IMG/VR virus record: IMGVR_UViG_3300046558_000210
Location: 1 to 22,516 of that record
Source: a virus
Reading direction: 5' to 3' (one strand)
DNA length: 22,516 bases
Made by a program: the position numbers and the translations under genes. Positions 1 through 8,496 of this stretch are shown one piece after another (the stretch's first letter is position 1; every line of letters begins with the position of its first letter). Below the pieces are notes generated by a model. That model made no database searches. It worked only from the letters and a program-made list of their open reading frames with translations, and had not been told where the DNA came from.

Positions 1-225
1 CTTGCCCTCCGTCGAGGCGTCCGCTAGGGCGAGCTTCCCGTCGGCCCGCACGTAGACCAGGCGCTGCGCCCCGCTGATGCTGGAGGCTGCCGCCGCCTTG
101 CCCTGGGTCGGGTCGGTGTTCGTCACGCTCACGCCGCCGATCTGGATGCTGAGCACCACCTCGGAGGAGATGACCCGGACGTCCAGCTGGACGGCGGAGG
201 AGACCCGGATGTCCAGGGCCGTCAC
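1..225 (-). CDS. Hypothetical virion-type protein, C-terminus cut by window edge
   Basis: This frame stays open from a GTG at 225 to the left edge, giving about 75 residues. The GTG overlaps the stop of the upstream gene in a GTGA junction, the usual coupling in this genome. The visible part is beta-rich in character and contains the stretch LVYVRADGKLALADA. That resembles the 'hydrophobic-Y-ADGK-ALADA' segment found in small phage head-decoration or DUF2190-like proteins. The resemblance is from memory of the pattern and is not strong enough to name a family. Position after the scaffold gene and the 110-aa gene fits a head or neck component. The start was chosen from the overlap, because no strong separate ribosome binding site is visible. 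Confidence 0.55.
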   Translation of the reverse strand, partial: MTALDIRVSSAVQLDVRVISSEVVLSIQIGGVSVTNTDPTQGKAAAASSISGAQRLVYVRADGKLALADASTEGK

Positions 226-554
226 CTCGTCACCTCGTGGGCGCAGTTGACGGTGACGGTCTCGGAGAGGCTGACCTTCCCGTCGGCATCGACGATGCGG
301 ATGTCCCACTCAAGCATCGCCACCGGCCAGGCGCTCGTGTTGTCCTGGGCGATGTCGAAGCGGCCCGCCGGGGCGTCGACCACGGTGACCTCCGCCTGGG
401 GCACGACCGGCGTGCCCGGCTGCGACGGGTCGTAGCTCCGCGTGCGCAGCTGGCTGGTGATCGTCAGGGAGGTGAGGTCGAGCGGCTCGCCGAGGGCCGT
501 GGCGGTGACCTGGGCCAGGAACGACGCTCCGCGCTTGTGGGGCACTGCACTCAT
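222..554 (-). CDS. Hypothetical phage structural-type protein (110 aa)
   Basis: A complete 110-aa frame begins at ATG 554 and ends in TGA, overlapping the next gene by four bases. Its architecture has a KRGASF start, then LDLTSLTITSQLRTRS, a central acidic region, MLEWDIRIVDADGK, and SETVTVNC near the end. This is a recurring pattern in small all-beta phage proteins found near head or baseplate genes ('G.SF...GxPxDLTSxTITxQLR ... DI...DGK...SETxxI.V'). No enzyme motif is visible. It is the first gene after the terminator at about 650, so it probably belongs to a separate or read-through transcript. A structural role is inferred from context only. Confidence 0.7.
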   Translation of the reverse strand: MSAVPHKRGASFLAQVTATALGEPLDLTSLTITSQLRTRSYDPSQPGTPVVPQAEVTVVDAPAGRFDIAQDNTSAWPVAMLEWDIRIVDADGKVSLSETVTVNCAHEVTR

Positions 555-634
555 CGCCGGGGTCCTGTTGGGTTGGGTCGAATAAGCCGTATTGTTGCCC
601 GAAACTGGCCCGACAGAAACCCGCGACGGCCTTT

Positions 635-663
635 GGAAAAGAAAAAGGAGCCCGGAGGCTCCT
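635..663 (-). terminator. Rho-independent terminator after scaffold-like gene
   Basis: Read on the minus strand, a perfect 7-bp stem (AGGAGCC / GGCTCCT, bases 646-652 and 657-663) with a 4-base loop is followed directly by TTTTTCTTTT. It lies about 20 bases after the stop of the scaffold-like gene, so it should end or attenuate the head operon transcript. Confidence 0.85.
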
Positions 664-685
664 CTCTACTTCGCCCCGGGAGGCT

Positions 686-1465
686 TTAGCGCTGGCGTGC
701 CGCCAGGCCCTTGGCGATGCGGTCGTTCGCCGACAGGTCGCCCGTCTTCACCTGTGCCTTCTGCTGGCCGCCGTTCGGCTTGAAGCCCGAGCCCGACTGG
801 CCCTCGCTCTCGAAGGCGCGGCCGTAGACGGGGCTCGCCTTCATCTCCTTGACCAGGTCCTCGACCGACATGAACCCACCGGCCGCGTTGCCACGCGGGT
901 CGCCCGCTGCGTCGACGACGCGGACCACGTAGTCCTCGCCCTCCTTGATGACCTTGGTCTGGCCAGAGATGATCGGGAGCAGGAGCTCCGCGGCGCCCTT
1001 GTTGGCAGCGATGGCGGTAACGGCCTGGGACGTGATGAGGTGCTTGACCAGGGTCTTGTTCATGCCCTGGATCTCGCCGTCCTTGGCGGTCAGCTGCGCC
1101 TGGAAGCCCTTGTTGAGGTCGCCCTTCATCTTCTCCCAGTTGACAGCGCCGTCCTTGCTGGACTTGATGACCGTCTCGACGGCCGTGCGCAGGGCGACCG
1201 GGTTGACTGCCTCGTCGCCCTCGAGGCCGACCAGCTGGCCGATCTCGGCGAAGGGGGTCAGGTCGACCTTGCCCTTCTTGAATTCGTCCGCATCGCGACG
1301 GGATGCCTTCAGGGACTTGTTCAGGCCGTCGACCGCGGCGCCCACGCCGACGAAGCCCTCGCTCAGCACGTAGCCATCCGTTCCGGCGGCATACATCCCG
1401 CGGAACTGCTCGGGCACGATGTTCAGGTCCTTCACGGTCCCGTTCTTACCGAACTCAAATTCCAT
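686..1465 (-). CDS. Probable capsid scaffold-like protein (259 aa)
   Basis: The gene follows the portal/MuF/Ntn-hydrolase cluster and precedes a terminator. The start is the ATG at 1465, placed 7 bases after an AAGGAG; an in-frame ATG 8 codons upstream lacks this site and was rejected. The protein begins with a short beta-like stretch, then VPEQFRGMY, a motif I associate with phage scaffold-like proteins ('VPEQFRGLY'). A long charged helical region follows (about 45-150) with VDGLNKSLKASRRDADEFKK and repeated K/E/Q helices. The C-terminus (about 200-259) is polar, low in complexity and lysine/glutamine-rich, as in scaffolds whose tail binds the major capsid protein. No protease motif is seen. 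Scaffold is inferred from composition and position; the expected major capsid gene is not visible downstream. Confidence 0.7.
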   Translation of the reverse strand: MEFEFGKNGTVKDLNIVPEQFRGMYAAGTDGYVLSEGFVGVGAAVDGLNKSLKASRRDADEFKKGKVDLTPFAEIGQLVGLEGDEAVNPVALRTAVETVIKSSKDGAVNWEKMKGDLNKGFQAQLTAKDGEIQGMNKTLVKHLITSQAVTAIAANKGAAELLLPIISGQTKVIKEGEDYVVRVVDAAGDPRGNAAGGFMSVEDLVKEMKASPVYGRAFESEGQSGSGFKPNGGQQKAQVKTGDLSANDRIAKGLAARQR

Positions 1466-1480
1466 TTTGATTCTCCTTCT

Positions 1481-1515
1481 CCGCGTCACGCGGGTTAGTT
1501 GGGGCTTCGCGCCCC
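1481..1515 (-). other. Two small inverted repeats in leader of scaffold-like gene
   Basis: Between the Ntn-hydrolase stop and the scaffold ribosome binding site are CCGCG-3-CGCGG (1481-1493) and GGGGC-5-GCCCC (1501-1515). Neither is followed by a T-run on the minus strand, so these are not good terminators. They may be RNA-processing or attenuation structures that help set head-protein ratios; this is speculative. Confidence 0.35.
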
Positions 1516-1536
1516 GGTTGTGATTAAGCTAGAACG

Positions 1537-1974
1537 TTAGCGCGGGCCCGGGGTCTCGGGAGCCATCAGTCGCATAGACTGCACTGGCCCGCCGGAGTAG
1601 ATGTCCAGCTCGGCGGCCATGGCCACTGCCTCAGCAGCTGTCCTCCCGCACAGCATGGCGACCCGGGCGACGACGCACCCGGAGCCCCTGGCATACGGGG
1701 CCTCGACGGTCAGGTAGCTCTCCCCGTCATCGTAGCACCTCACGCTGCCCTCCCGCACGACAATCGCCGCGAAGTTGCCAGTCGGGGCTGCGGGGCGCTT
1801 GCCGTTCAGCCAGTCGAGCATCGCCCGTGTGAAGGCGGGCTCTCCGCAGAGGGCCATCATCCCGCCGTCGTCGAGGCGGTGCACCTTGACCGCGGAGAGG
1901 CTCACCACCAGGTCGGCCGCCGTGGCCTGGGAGTCGGAGCAGAGGGACTCGCCGTCCCACGCGATCGTGGTCAC
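1537..1974 (-). CDS. HslV/proteasome-beta-like Ntn hydrolase (145 aa)
   Basis: The protein starts MTTIAWDG, so removal of Met would expose Thr2 as the N-terminal nucleophile, exactly as in HslV and proteasome beta subunits. The next landmarks follow in order: SDSQAT with Asp14 aligns with GDGQAT of HslV, AVKVHRL with Lys30 aligns with the catalytic-lysine segment, then GSGCVVARVAML and AAEAVAMAAELDIYSGG match the GSG...A...A...A...D.YTG region. The Thr-Asp-Lys set is therefore complete. Length is slightly short for HslV (about 175 aa). Start is GTG at 1974, overlapping the upstream stop (GTGA). Such proteins occur in phage genomes, usually without assigned function. Here it sits between MuF and scaffold genes, so a role in scaffold or head-protein processing is an attractive inference, not shown. 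Confidence 0.75.
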   Translation of the reverse strand: MTTIAWDGESLCSDSQATAADLVVSLSAVKVHRLDDGGMMALCGEPAFTRAMLDWLNGKRPAAPTGNFAAIVVREGSVRCYDDGESYLTVEAPYARGSGCVVARVAMLCGRTAAEAVAMAAELDIYSGGPVQSMRLMAPETPGPR

Positions 1975-2270
1975 GACTGCTTCCCACCCATCGTCGGCTC
2001 AGGCTCCGGCCTCACCAGGGGGCCCGGGCTCGCGCCGACCCACTCCCCGAGGGCACTGTACCAGCCCTCCTTGACGGGGCCACCGGCCAGCGCCTCGAGG
2101 TGCGCCAGCTCGACCTCGCCGCGGGCCGTCGAGCCATCGGGCCAGGCCTGCAGGGTGTAGACCCGGCCGTGCAGGGCCTGGTAGCGCAGGGTCGGTGCGT
2201 TGTCGTCCGACAGGCCTGGCGCGAAGCTCGTCTTTCCCTCCCAGTAGGGTCCTGCCTCAAATCCATCCAT
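1971..2270 (-). CDS. Hypothetical protein (99 aa)
   Basis: A complete frame starts at ATG 2270, which overlaps the MuF-gene stop in TGATG, and its own stop overlaps the Ntn-hydrolase GTG. The protein is acidic, with a predicted beta-rich middle (TLRYQALHGRVYTLQAW then a DGS turn and EVELAHL) and a proline-rich tail. I do not recognise a family. The tight coupling on both sides argues that it is translated with the head operon. A head-associated accessory role is only contextual. Confidence 0.65.
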   Translation of the reverse strand: MDGFEAGPYWEGKTSFAPGLSDDNAPTLRYQALHGRVYTLQAWPDGSTARGEVELAHLEALAGGPVKEGWYSALGEWVGASPGPLVRPEPEPTMGGKQS

Positions 2271-5200
2271 CAGACTTCCTCCATCTCGACTATGTATGCA
2301 CCCGGGTCCTTGCGGACCGAGATGACCCGCAGGCGGGTGCCCGGCTTGTACAGCACCTCGCGCTCGCCCGTGAACTTGCTGAAGTCCTGCACGAGCACGC
2401 CCGTCTTGATATTGATCTTCATGAACATGTTACCGGAGAAAGCGGCCCGGTCTCCCGTCGATGTCGAGATGAACGCGTGCTCCTCGACGATGGCCCCGGG
2501 GGTGTACGTGCTGAGCGCCTGCTCCAGGGCCTTGGCGCTCATGTTGAGGCCGCGGGAGGTGTCGCCCGTGAACTTCGGCATCTTCTCCAGCCCGTGCTGC
2601 GCGGCCTCGACGTACGCCTGGAGGGCCGTGTTCCCCGCGTACTCCCCGCCGCGCAGGGCCGTATTCAGGGTGGCGTAGGTGTTGCCCGTGTACGACCGGA
2701 TCGCGCCCGCCTCCTCCTCGGTGAGCAGCTCCAGGCCCAGCTCCTTCTGCCGCTTGTTCATCTTGCTCATCACGCTGGACTCGACGTGGCCGGCGTAGTA
2801 CTCGATGCCCTCCCGCCGCTGCTCCTTGGTGAAGCGGGGCGGCGGGGGGATGCCCTCGCGGGGCGTCGCCGCCACGCGGCTCGGCGTCAGCAGGGGCACG
2901 GTCTTCGCCTTGTACTTGACGCCCCCACTGCTTGGCGCGGGCACGACCTCGTTGAGCTTCTTCTGCCCGTTCGCCACGTCGTACTTGGCCAGGTCGATGA
3001 GGTCCTGCCCCGCCTCCTTCTTGTAGGCCATGCCGTACGTGTCGGACATGATGCCGTGCAGTACCTGGTCGCTCTCGCCCGCCAGGATTGCCTCCTCCAG
3101 GGGCTTGAGGAGCTTCGAGGAGATCGGCCCGAGGGAGGCGCTGTGCAGCTTCGGCTTCGGCCCGTCCTTCAGGGCCATGACCTCAGGGAGCACCTTGCTC
3201 GTCGCAGCCGGGGCTGCGACAGGGCCCATCTGGTACTTTGCCAGGTCCACCAGGTTGCCTGCCCAGTCTCCCGTGTAGCCCTTGTTCTTCATCAGGTAGT
3301 CCACCACGTCATTGGGGGACTTGCCATTGGCCATCAGGGCCTTGACATCATACAGGTCCATCTTGTCCGTCGTCGTCAGCTTCTTGTCCAACCACTTCGG
3401 GGGAGGCGGTACGGCCGCGGCCGGGGTGTTCGCTGCCGCCAGGTACGGCTTCTGCAGGGCCTTGGCCTGGAGGTTCTGGTACTGGGCCAGCTCGACCATC
3501 TGCCCGATCTGCTTGGGGCTGTACCCCTGCTTGGCCAGGTAGTCCTTGGCGTACCCGGTGTACCCGTCGGTGCTGGCGCTCAGGGAGGCCTTGATCGTGT
3601 CCAGGTGCCCCTGCGAGAGCTTCGTCAGCTTCGTGCCCGCCAGCTCCGGGACCTTGCCGAGGGGAACCGAGTGGGCCGCGTTGGTGACCTCGACCTGCTT
3701 GAGCTCCCAGGCTGCCAGGTCCGCCATGCCCTTCGCGTCCTTGGCACTGTAGTAGAACTCCCCGTGGAGCATGTCGAAGGCCTCCGCCTGGGCCGCAGCC
3801 TCCGTCATCCCGCCTGCCATCTTCTGGGTCATGTACTTCTTGGCCTCGGCGACCGCATCCAGCTGGTCCTCGCCGAGCACCATACCGTGCAGCTCCGGAG
3901 GTGGACCCCCGTCGACGGCCTTGGCCGCCGCAGCGACCGGAGGTGGCTTGGGGGTCACCGGAGGTGCCCCCACGGCCTCCGGGAGGGGCTTGGCCTGCAC
4001 CACCACGCCCGGGCCCTTGGCGGGCAGCAGGCCGCCCTTCTTGAGCTCCACCTTGTACGACGCCAGGGAGGCCTTGCTCGTCTTGGCGTTCGGGAACTCC
4101 GCGAGCACGGCCTCGAGAACCTTGTCGTCCGGGAGGCCCTGCTGCAGGAGGGCCTTCGCCAGGCCGCCGACCGTGGTGTGCTTGCCCGCGACCTCGAATG
4201 GCACGGACGGGGCCCCGACCGGCGGGGGCGGGGCGTGCACGTGCGGGGCCGGGAACTTGTCCTGCAGGGCCTGCTTCGCCTTGGCGATGCTCGACGAGAA
4301 GGTCGTGTTGAACTCCACGGCCGAGAGGCCCTGGGACGTCATCATCGAGGGGCTGATCGCCTGGGCGTACACCTCCGCGGTCAGCTCATCCAGGCTGGCG
4401 AGGTAGTACCCGTACAGCTTCTTCTGCGCGGGCTCCATGCTCTCGGCGGCGATCATCATGTCGCCGACGTCGGCGCTCGTCAGGGCCAGGCCGTGCTGCT
4501 TGTGCAGGAGGTGGCCCAGCTCGTGCGAGGCGACCTGCTGCGCCTGGACCGACGAGATGGCAGACAGCTTCTTCCCGCTGAGCAGCACGCCCTTGCCGGC
4601 CTGGTAGTAGCCGTACGCCCCGCCCTCGAGGTCCTCGACGACGCTCGCCCACTGGCCGCCGATCGCGTGCTTGGCCCCCGCGGGGAGCTGCGACTCGACG
4701 TGGGCCACGACGTCGGCCACGGACTGGGCCTTCTTCATGATGCTGGACGGCGCAATCCCCGTCGGGACATCGAGGACGCCGGCCTTCTTCAGCTCCGTCT
4801 TGTACGAGGCGATGGACGCGAGCGACGTCGAGGCATCGGGATACTCAGCCTTGATCGCCTCGAGCACCTTGTCGGCCGGGAGGCCCTGCTGCAGGAGCGC
4901 CTTCGCCTTCATGCCGACGCCCGGCTGCTGCACGAAGAGCTTGTCCCCGCTCGTCTGGGCCTTCAGCTGGTCGATCGTGTAGGACTTGCCCTTCTCGTCG
5001 ACGAACTTGTCCAGGGTCATGCCCCCGCGGAACATCTCCGCCTTCGCCTTGCCGAGCACCTCGTCCTGGAAGGCCTGGGGCTGCTTGCGCATCCAGCTGT
5101 CGTAGGTCGTTGAGCTGGGCACCTGGCCGATGTTCTCCGCCACCCACTTAGTGCGCTGGGCCTTGATGGCCTCGGTGCGCTGGCCCGCGGTCATCCCCTT

Positions 5201-6085
5201 CCATTTTTCCCCGGCCGCCGACTGAGCCTCCGTCCGAAAGTCGGTCTCGCGGGCCTTGCGGGTACGCGTGTCACGAACGAAGGGACGGTCGCCCACGATC
5301 CGGTCTCCTGCGAGGATGGGGGTGGTCGTGGAGCGGCAACCCGGATGGCCTGGAGGTCGAGGTCCCTGATCGATGGGGTACTCGTGGCCATCGCGACCCC
5401 GGCAGACGTCAGACGTTCTGCCATCAAGAGTAGCGCACCAACGGACCCCCCGGATAATATCACTATTCGCATTCCATACCTCCTGGCGTGCCGTGTTCGA
5501 CACGTGGTTGACCGCCGTCCGGGCGATCGTCTGGGCGTTGCGGGTCGTCATCGACACGACCCCGTCGGCGTAGCCATTGGCCTTGGACCCGCGGATCCGG
5601 CGCACGAGCTGGTCCAGGGTCTCGCCCTGGGACACGCCCAGGCGGAGCTGCTGCTCGATCCTGGAGATGTCGCCGGATGCCATGGTACCCACCCAGCCGT
5701 CAAGAGGTACACCGTTGATCGGCTTGCCCGTCAGGGCCTTCATGGTGGCAGGCGAGACCGAGTTGAGCTTCAGCTCCGCGGGCACGGACGCCTGGATGGC
5801 CTCCATCTCCCACGATGCCTCGTTGCCCGCCAGCTCGGTCATGTCCTTCTTGAGCTCGCCGCTGACCCTCTCCATGGCCGCGGCCCGCAGCTTGCGCACG
5901 TCGACCAGGAGGGCCTTCAGGCGGGCCTCGGACACCTCGGTGAGGCCGCCCGCGATCTTCGCCACCAGCTCCGCGTCGGCCTCGGCCAGCAGCTTGGCGA
6001 CGCTCGTCGCCTGGCCCTTGGAGTACCTCAGCAGCTGGACCTGGTGGCGTATTGTGGCATCGTAGAGGTCTTCATTGGCACCCAT
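2270..6085 (-). CDS. MuF-type minor head protein fused to zincin-like and ADP-ribosyltransferase domains (1271 aa)
   Basis: The start ATG overlaps the portal stop (TAATG). Residues 1-260 are a Mu gpF/SPP1 gp7-like head domain, with helical TRNAQTIARTAVNHVSNTAR (181-200) and a Cys/His cluster (C217, D221, R223, C228, H247, C250 in PPGHPGCRS). A 43-residue helical module (395-437) is repeated at 644-687. Between the copies lies a zincin-like domain: HELGHLLHKQH at 521-531 (HExxH with a possible third ligand at H531, or E567 in DELTAE). Residues 735-1040 hold four divergent helical repeats, each ending near 'DLAxY/ELxQ' and separated by Pro-rich linkers. Residues 1085-1271 match an R-S-E ADP-ribosyltransferase (VIP2/C3-like): R1178-G, F-I-STS at 1205-1209, and the ExE motif E1241-R-E1243. 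The head domain suggests virion incorporation. By analogy with T4 Alt, the transferase may be injected to modify a host protein; target unknown. Confidence 0.85.
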   Translation of the reverse strand: MGANEDLYDATIRHQVQLLRYSKGQATSVAKLLAEADAELVAKIAGGLTEVSEARLKALLVDVRKLRAAAMERVSGELKKDMTELAGNEASWEMEAIQASVPAELKLNSVSPATMKALTGKPINGVPLDGWVGTMASGDISRIEQQLRLGVSQGETLDQLVRRIRGSKANGYADGVVSMTTRNAQTIARTAVNHVSNTARQEVWNANSDIIRGVRWCATLDGRTSDVCRGRDGHEYPIDQGPRPPGHPGCRSTTTPILAGDRIVGDRPFVRDTRTRKARETDFRTEAQSAAGEKWKGMTAGQRTEAIKAQRTKWVAENIGQVPSSTTYDSWMRKQPQAFQDEVLGKAKAEMFRGGMTLDKFVDEKGKSYTIDQLKAQTSGDKLFVQQPGVGMKAKALLQQGLPADKVLEAIKAEYPDASTSLASIASYKTELKKAGVLDVPTGIAPSSIMKKAQSVADVVAHVESQLPAGAKHAIGGQWASVVEDLEGGAYGYYQAGKGVLLSGKKLSAISSVQAQQVASHELGHLLHKQHGLALTSADVGDMMIAAESMEPAQKKLYGYYLASLDELTAEVYAQAISPSMMTSQGLSAVEFNTTFSSSIAKAKQALQDKFPAPHVHAPPPPVGAPSVPFEVAGKHTTVGGLAKALLQQGLPDDKVLEAVLAEFPNAKTSKASLASYKVELKKGGLLPAKGPGVVVQAKPLPEAVGAPPVTPKPPPVAAAAKAVDGGPPPELHGMVLGEDQLDAVAEAKKYMTQKMAGGMTEAAAQAEAFDMLHGEFYYSAKDAKGMADLAAWELKQVEVTNAAHSVPLGKVPELAGTKLTKLSQGHLDTIKASLSASTDGYTGYAKDYLAKQGYSPKQIGQMVELAQYQNLQAKALQKPYLAAANTPAAAVPPPPKWLDKKLTTTDKMDLYDVKALMANGKSPNDVVDYLMKNKGYTGDWAGNLVDLAKYQMGPVAAPAATSKVLPEVMALKDGPKPKLHSASLGPISSKLLKPLEEAILAGESDQVLHGIMSDTYGMAYKKEAGQDLIDLAKYDVANGQKKLNEVVPAPSSGGVKYKAKTVPLLTPSRVAATPREGIPPPPRFTKEQRREGIEYYAGHVESSVMSKMNKRQKELGLELLTEEEAGAIRSYTGNTYATLNTALRGGEYAGNTALQAYVEAAQHGLEKMPKFTGDTSRGLNMSAKALEQALSTYTPGAIVEEHAFISTSTGDRAAFSGNMFMKINIKTGVLVQDFSKFTGEREVLYKPGTRLRVISVRKDPGAYIVEMEEV
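4025..4156 (-). repeat. Intragenic repeat, copy 2 (MuF protein residues 644-687)
   Basis: This stretch encodes KALLQQGLPDDKVLEAVLAE followed by an S..S..SYK.ELKK ending. It is a close match to residues 395-437 (bases 4775-4903). DNA identity is highest around 'GGGAGGCCCTGCTGCAGGAG' (plus strand), suggesting an internal duplication that now flanks the zincin-like domain. Confidence 0.8.
4775..4903 (-). repeat. Intragenic repeat, copy 1 (MuF protein residues 395-437)
   Basis: This stretch encodes KALLQQGLPADKVLEAIKAE followed by S..S.ASYKTELKKAGVL, the partner of the copy at 4025-4156. The two copies bracket the zincin-like domain, so they may be structural spacers or domain-shuffling boundaries. 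Confidence 0.8.
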
Positions 6086-7545
6086 TACTCAGTCGCTCCC
6101 GTAGGCTTGCCCGCCGGGCCGAACATGGTCGTCCCGTCCGCCATGGCGAGGCCGTCGGCGGCCTCCCTGTCGAGGAGCTCCTTGTCGGCCGCCTCGTCGA
6201 AGTCGTCCTTGAGGACCTTGCGCCGCTTGAGCTCCGCCAGGTAGGCGGTGCGGGAGATGTCCCGGGCGTCGCGGGCCTTGCGCAGGGCGTCCAGCTCCGG
6301 CTGGTTGGCCTCCTCGAGGGTGTAGTCGCCGCGCAGCTCGACCGAGCCGCCCGTGTCCAGCTTGAGCCACTCTGCCATGTGCTGCAGGACCTCCTCGACG
6401 CAGTCCTTGAAGCCCTGGACCGTGGCGGCGAGGTAGGAGGTGGCCTCGGCCGAGTCGATGGCGCGCCCCGTGGCCGTCTCGTTGCCCGGCCGCGACCGGA
6501 GGAACTCCGACCCGTAGGCCGCCATCTGGTTCTCCAGGGTCTCGAGGTCCTTGGCGCCGGACTCGATGGCCGCGCCCGTGTGCTCGACGTAGTACCACTT
6601 GCCGTCGGCAGACTCGGTGGTGAGGAAGTTGTTCGGGCCCACGGTGATCTTGGCGTCCGAGTCCACGCCGGAGCCGGCGAGGATCGGGAAGCGGGCGACC
6701 GTCAGGATGTTCCGCTGGTCAGAGCTCGACTGCCAGTGGGCGATGTTCAGGTGGGCCAGGCCGGTCAGCGGGGGCATCGCCTCCAGGAGGCCGATGCGCT
6801 TGCCCGCGTAGAAGACCGTCAGGGGGATGTTCGCGAGGCCCGTCGGGCCCTCGTCGACCAGGTGCCACTTCTCCTTCTTCTCGTCCGCGTACTCCCACAG
6901 CTCCCACCGCCCCGGCTCGAGGACCTGGATGCGCTCCACGCAGACCTCCTCGTACCCCCGGCGCTCCGTGGTGACCTCGAGGATGCGGACGTGCGTCAGG
7001 CGCTCCCGGCCGTTCACCGTCTCAGCGTAGGCCGCAATGATGTTCTCCGGCCGGATCTGGACGGTGTAGGGCCGGACGTTCTCGGCCCGGTCGTCGGCCA
7101 GGGTCCTGGCGCGCGGCTTGCCGTCGTCCCCCAGGGGCTGCTCGCTGACTGGGAAGTCCGTCAGCACGACGGAGAGGCCCTTGGCCCAGCCCTCGCGGAA
7201 CCAGGAGCGCAGGAAGGGCTGGAGCGCATTGCCCTGGAGGTCGACGTCGCCGAGCAGGGCCATGACCTGGGGCGGGATGTCCTCGCCCAGGACGACGTCC
7301 TCGGCGAAGGGCTTGCCGGTCAGGGTGTCGAGGGTGTCCTCGAGGGCGGGCAGCAGGACGGAGCGGGCCAGGCGGGCCTTGTAGGCCGTGGCGCTCTCGT
7401 TCTCGTGCTTGGGGAGGTGGACCTCGCCGGCCGCATGCATGCCCTCGGTGCCTGACAGGAGCGTGTCTATGAGCGCCAGGCGGGGCCGCATCCGGTCGTG
7501 GGCACCCGATGGGGTGGATACGTCGGCGTCTTTCTTGGTGGTCAC
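6085..7545 (-). CDS. Portal protein, DUF4055-type (486 aa)
   Basis: The portal forms the dodecameric DNA channel at one head vertex. The sequence carries the features I associate with DUF4055 phage portals: GMHAAGEVHLPKHENESATAY near the N-terminus, ALEDTLDTLTGKPF, FLRSWFREGWAKGLSVVLTDFP, VRPYTVQIRPENIIAA, then a helical clip/crown region with NQMAAYGSEFLRSRPGNETATGRAID. Length is normal for the family. I chose GTG 7545 because an AGGAG lies 7 bases upstream; an in-frame ATG at 7578 would add 11 residues but lies close to the promoter-like motif and has no clear ribosome binding site. The stop overlaps the MuF start (TAATG), the classic portal-MuF arrangement. It is the first gene of the head operon, just downstream of a GGGGTTAC-type promoter motif. 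Confidence 0.88.
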   Translation of the reverse strand: MTTKKDADVSTPSGAHDRMRPRLALIDTLLSGTEGMHAAGEVHLPKHENESATAYKARLARSVLLPALEDTLDTLTGKPFAEDVVLGEDIPPQVMALLGDVDLQGNALQPFLRSWFREGWAKGLSVVLTDFPVSEQPLGDDGKPRARTLADDRAENVRPYTVQIRPENIIAAYAETVNGRERLTHVRILEVTTERRGYEEVCVERIQVLEPGRWELWEYADEKKEKWHLVDEGPTGLANIPLTVFYAGKRIGLLEAMPPLTGLAHLNIAHWQSSSDQRNILTVARFPILAGSGVDSDAKITVGPNNFLTTESADGKWYYVEHTGAAIESGAKDLETLENQMAAYGSEFLRSRPGNETATGRAIDSAEATSYLAATVQGFKDCVEEVLQHMAEWLKLDTGGSVELRGDYTLEEANQPELDALRKARDARDISRTAYLAELKRRKVLKDDFDEAADKELLDREAADGLAMADGTTMFGPAGKPTGATE

Positions 7546-7580
7546 TGGGGGCTCCTGGCGCGTGGGTTCATGTCCCACGG

Positions 7581-7612
7581 ATTGTGCGCCAGGAACCCCG
7601 GGCAGTAACCCC
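7581..7612 (-). promoter_or_regulatory. Phage promoter-like motif P1 (portal operon)
   Basis: Minus strand reads GGGGTTACT, a 17-base spacer (counted from GTTACT), then CACAAT. It starts right after the TAG of the 227-aa gene and about 35 bases before the portal start. It is the most divergent of four related elements (others at 10487, 10781 and 16461). Promoter function is inferred from recurrence and placement. Confidence 0.55.
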
Positions 7613-7614
7613 GC

Positions 7615-8298
7615 CTAGCTGGCCCGGCCCTGGAGGTAGGGCTTGGCGGCCCAGCCAGATGGCAGTGCCCCGTTGATGCGCGCCAGGCACGCCTCGTAGC
7701 TGTAGTCGACGGGCTCCTCCGTCCTCCCGCCCTGGGGCAGGCCCTCGATCCAGGCCCTGAAGGCCTTGGCCTGGTCCGGCTCCGTCAGGTTGAGGGCACG
7801 GATCCTTGCCGTCACGCGCTCCTGCTCTGTTGCCCGCTCCTGTGGGAGCTGGAAGATGTCGCGGAAGATCCGGTCGAAGGCCTCGGCGAAGGTCACGGGG
7901 GGCTGCTCAGCCTTCGGCTTGACCGCTGGCGTGCCCTCGATGACCTTACGGAAGGCCTCCGTCATGGCGGGCTGCTCTTCCCTGCGCAGCTCCTGTGACA
8001 GGGCCTTGCCGACGTACACCTGGGCGTCCTGCACGATCTCCACGCGGGAGGACAGGTGGGGCATGCACCGGGCGAGGCCCGTCTGCAGGCAGACCAGGAA
8101 GAGGGAGCCCTCCGCTGCGTCGTACAGCCCGCGCATGGGGAGCATGTAGCTTGGGACCCCCCTGGCATCGTTGCTGCACACCAGGTAGAGGCCGGTGCCG
8201 TGGGGGTAGACGTCATCGTGGATGCGTATGCACTGGCCGACGCGGGCGTGGCACAGCTTGGGGAACGGGCGGCGGACCGCGGTCTCGTGGATCTTCAT
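7615..8298 (-). CDS. Hypothetical protein (227 aa)
   Basis: The start ATG 8298 overlaps the stop of the membrane microprotein (ATGA) and has a GGAGG about 10 bases upstream. Residues 1-110 look like a compact alpha/beta domain with scattered cysteines and GQCIRIHDDVYPHGTGLYLVC. A charged linker follows around 115-140 (KPKAEQPP), then a helical C-terminal half containing FAEAFDRIFRDIFQLPQERA. I do not recognise the family. It sits between the terminase transcript and the portal promoter, so it may be a late or packaging-associated accessory. No catalytic motif stands out. Confidence 0.7.
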   Translation of the reverse strand: MKIHETAVRRPFPKLCHARVGQCIRIHDDVYPHGTGLYLVCSNDARGVPSYMLPMRGLYDAAEGSLFLVCLQTGLARCMPHLSSRVEIVQDAQVYVGKALSQELRREEQPAMTEAFRKVIEGTPAVKPKAEQPPVTFAEAFDRIFRDIFQLPQERATEQERVTARIRALNLTEPDQAKAFRAWIEGLPQGGRTEEPVDYSYEACLARINGALPSGWAAKPYLQGRAS

Positions 8299-8393
8299 GG
8301 CCTGAATGCCTCCAGCGTGTGGATGGAGACGATCAGGAGGCGAGCGACGAGGCCGATGACTATGGCCGCGCCCAGGACCTGGAGGACTTTCAT
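8295..8393 (-). CDS. Single-span membrane microprotein (32 aa)
   Basis: The start ATG 8393 lies six bases after a perfect AAGGAG, much better than the upstream in-frame ATG at 8486, which would run into the terminator. The product is MK followed by one hydrophobic segment (VLQVLGAAIVIGLVARLLIV) and a short polar tail. Its stop overlaps the next gene (ATGA). The size and single transmembrane helix could suit a holin-like or membrane-signalling peptide, but there is no family evidence. An arginine inside the predicted span is unusual. Confidence 0.6.
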   Translation of the reverse strand: MKVLQVLGAAIVIGLVARLLIVSIHTLEAFRP

Positions 8394-8469
8394 GGGGAGC
8401 TCCTTCTTGGGTGGGTGTGGGGCCATGTTGCCGTGCCCCGCATCCCGCGCATGCCCTCGTTCATCCAGA

Positions 8470-8496
8470 AACAACAAAGCCCGCACGGGGCGGGCT
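8470..8496 (-). terminator. Rho-independent terminator after terminase/ncRNA region
   Basis: On the minus strand GCCCGC and GCGGGC (8490-8495 and 8479-8484) form a 6-bp GC stem around a CCCGT loop, followed by TTTGTTGTTT. It ends the transcript that covers the large terminase and the structured region 8497-8751. Confidence 0.85.
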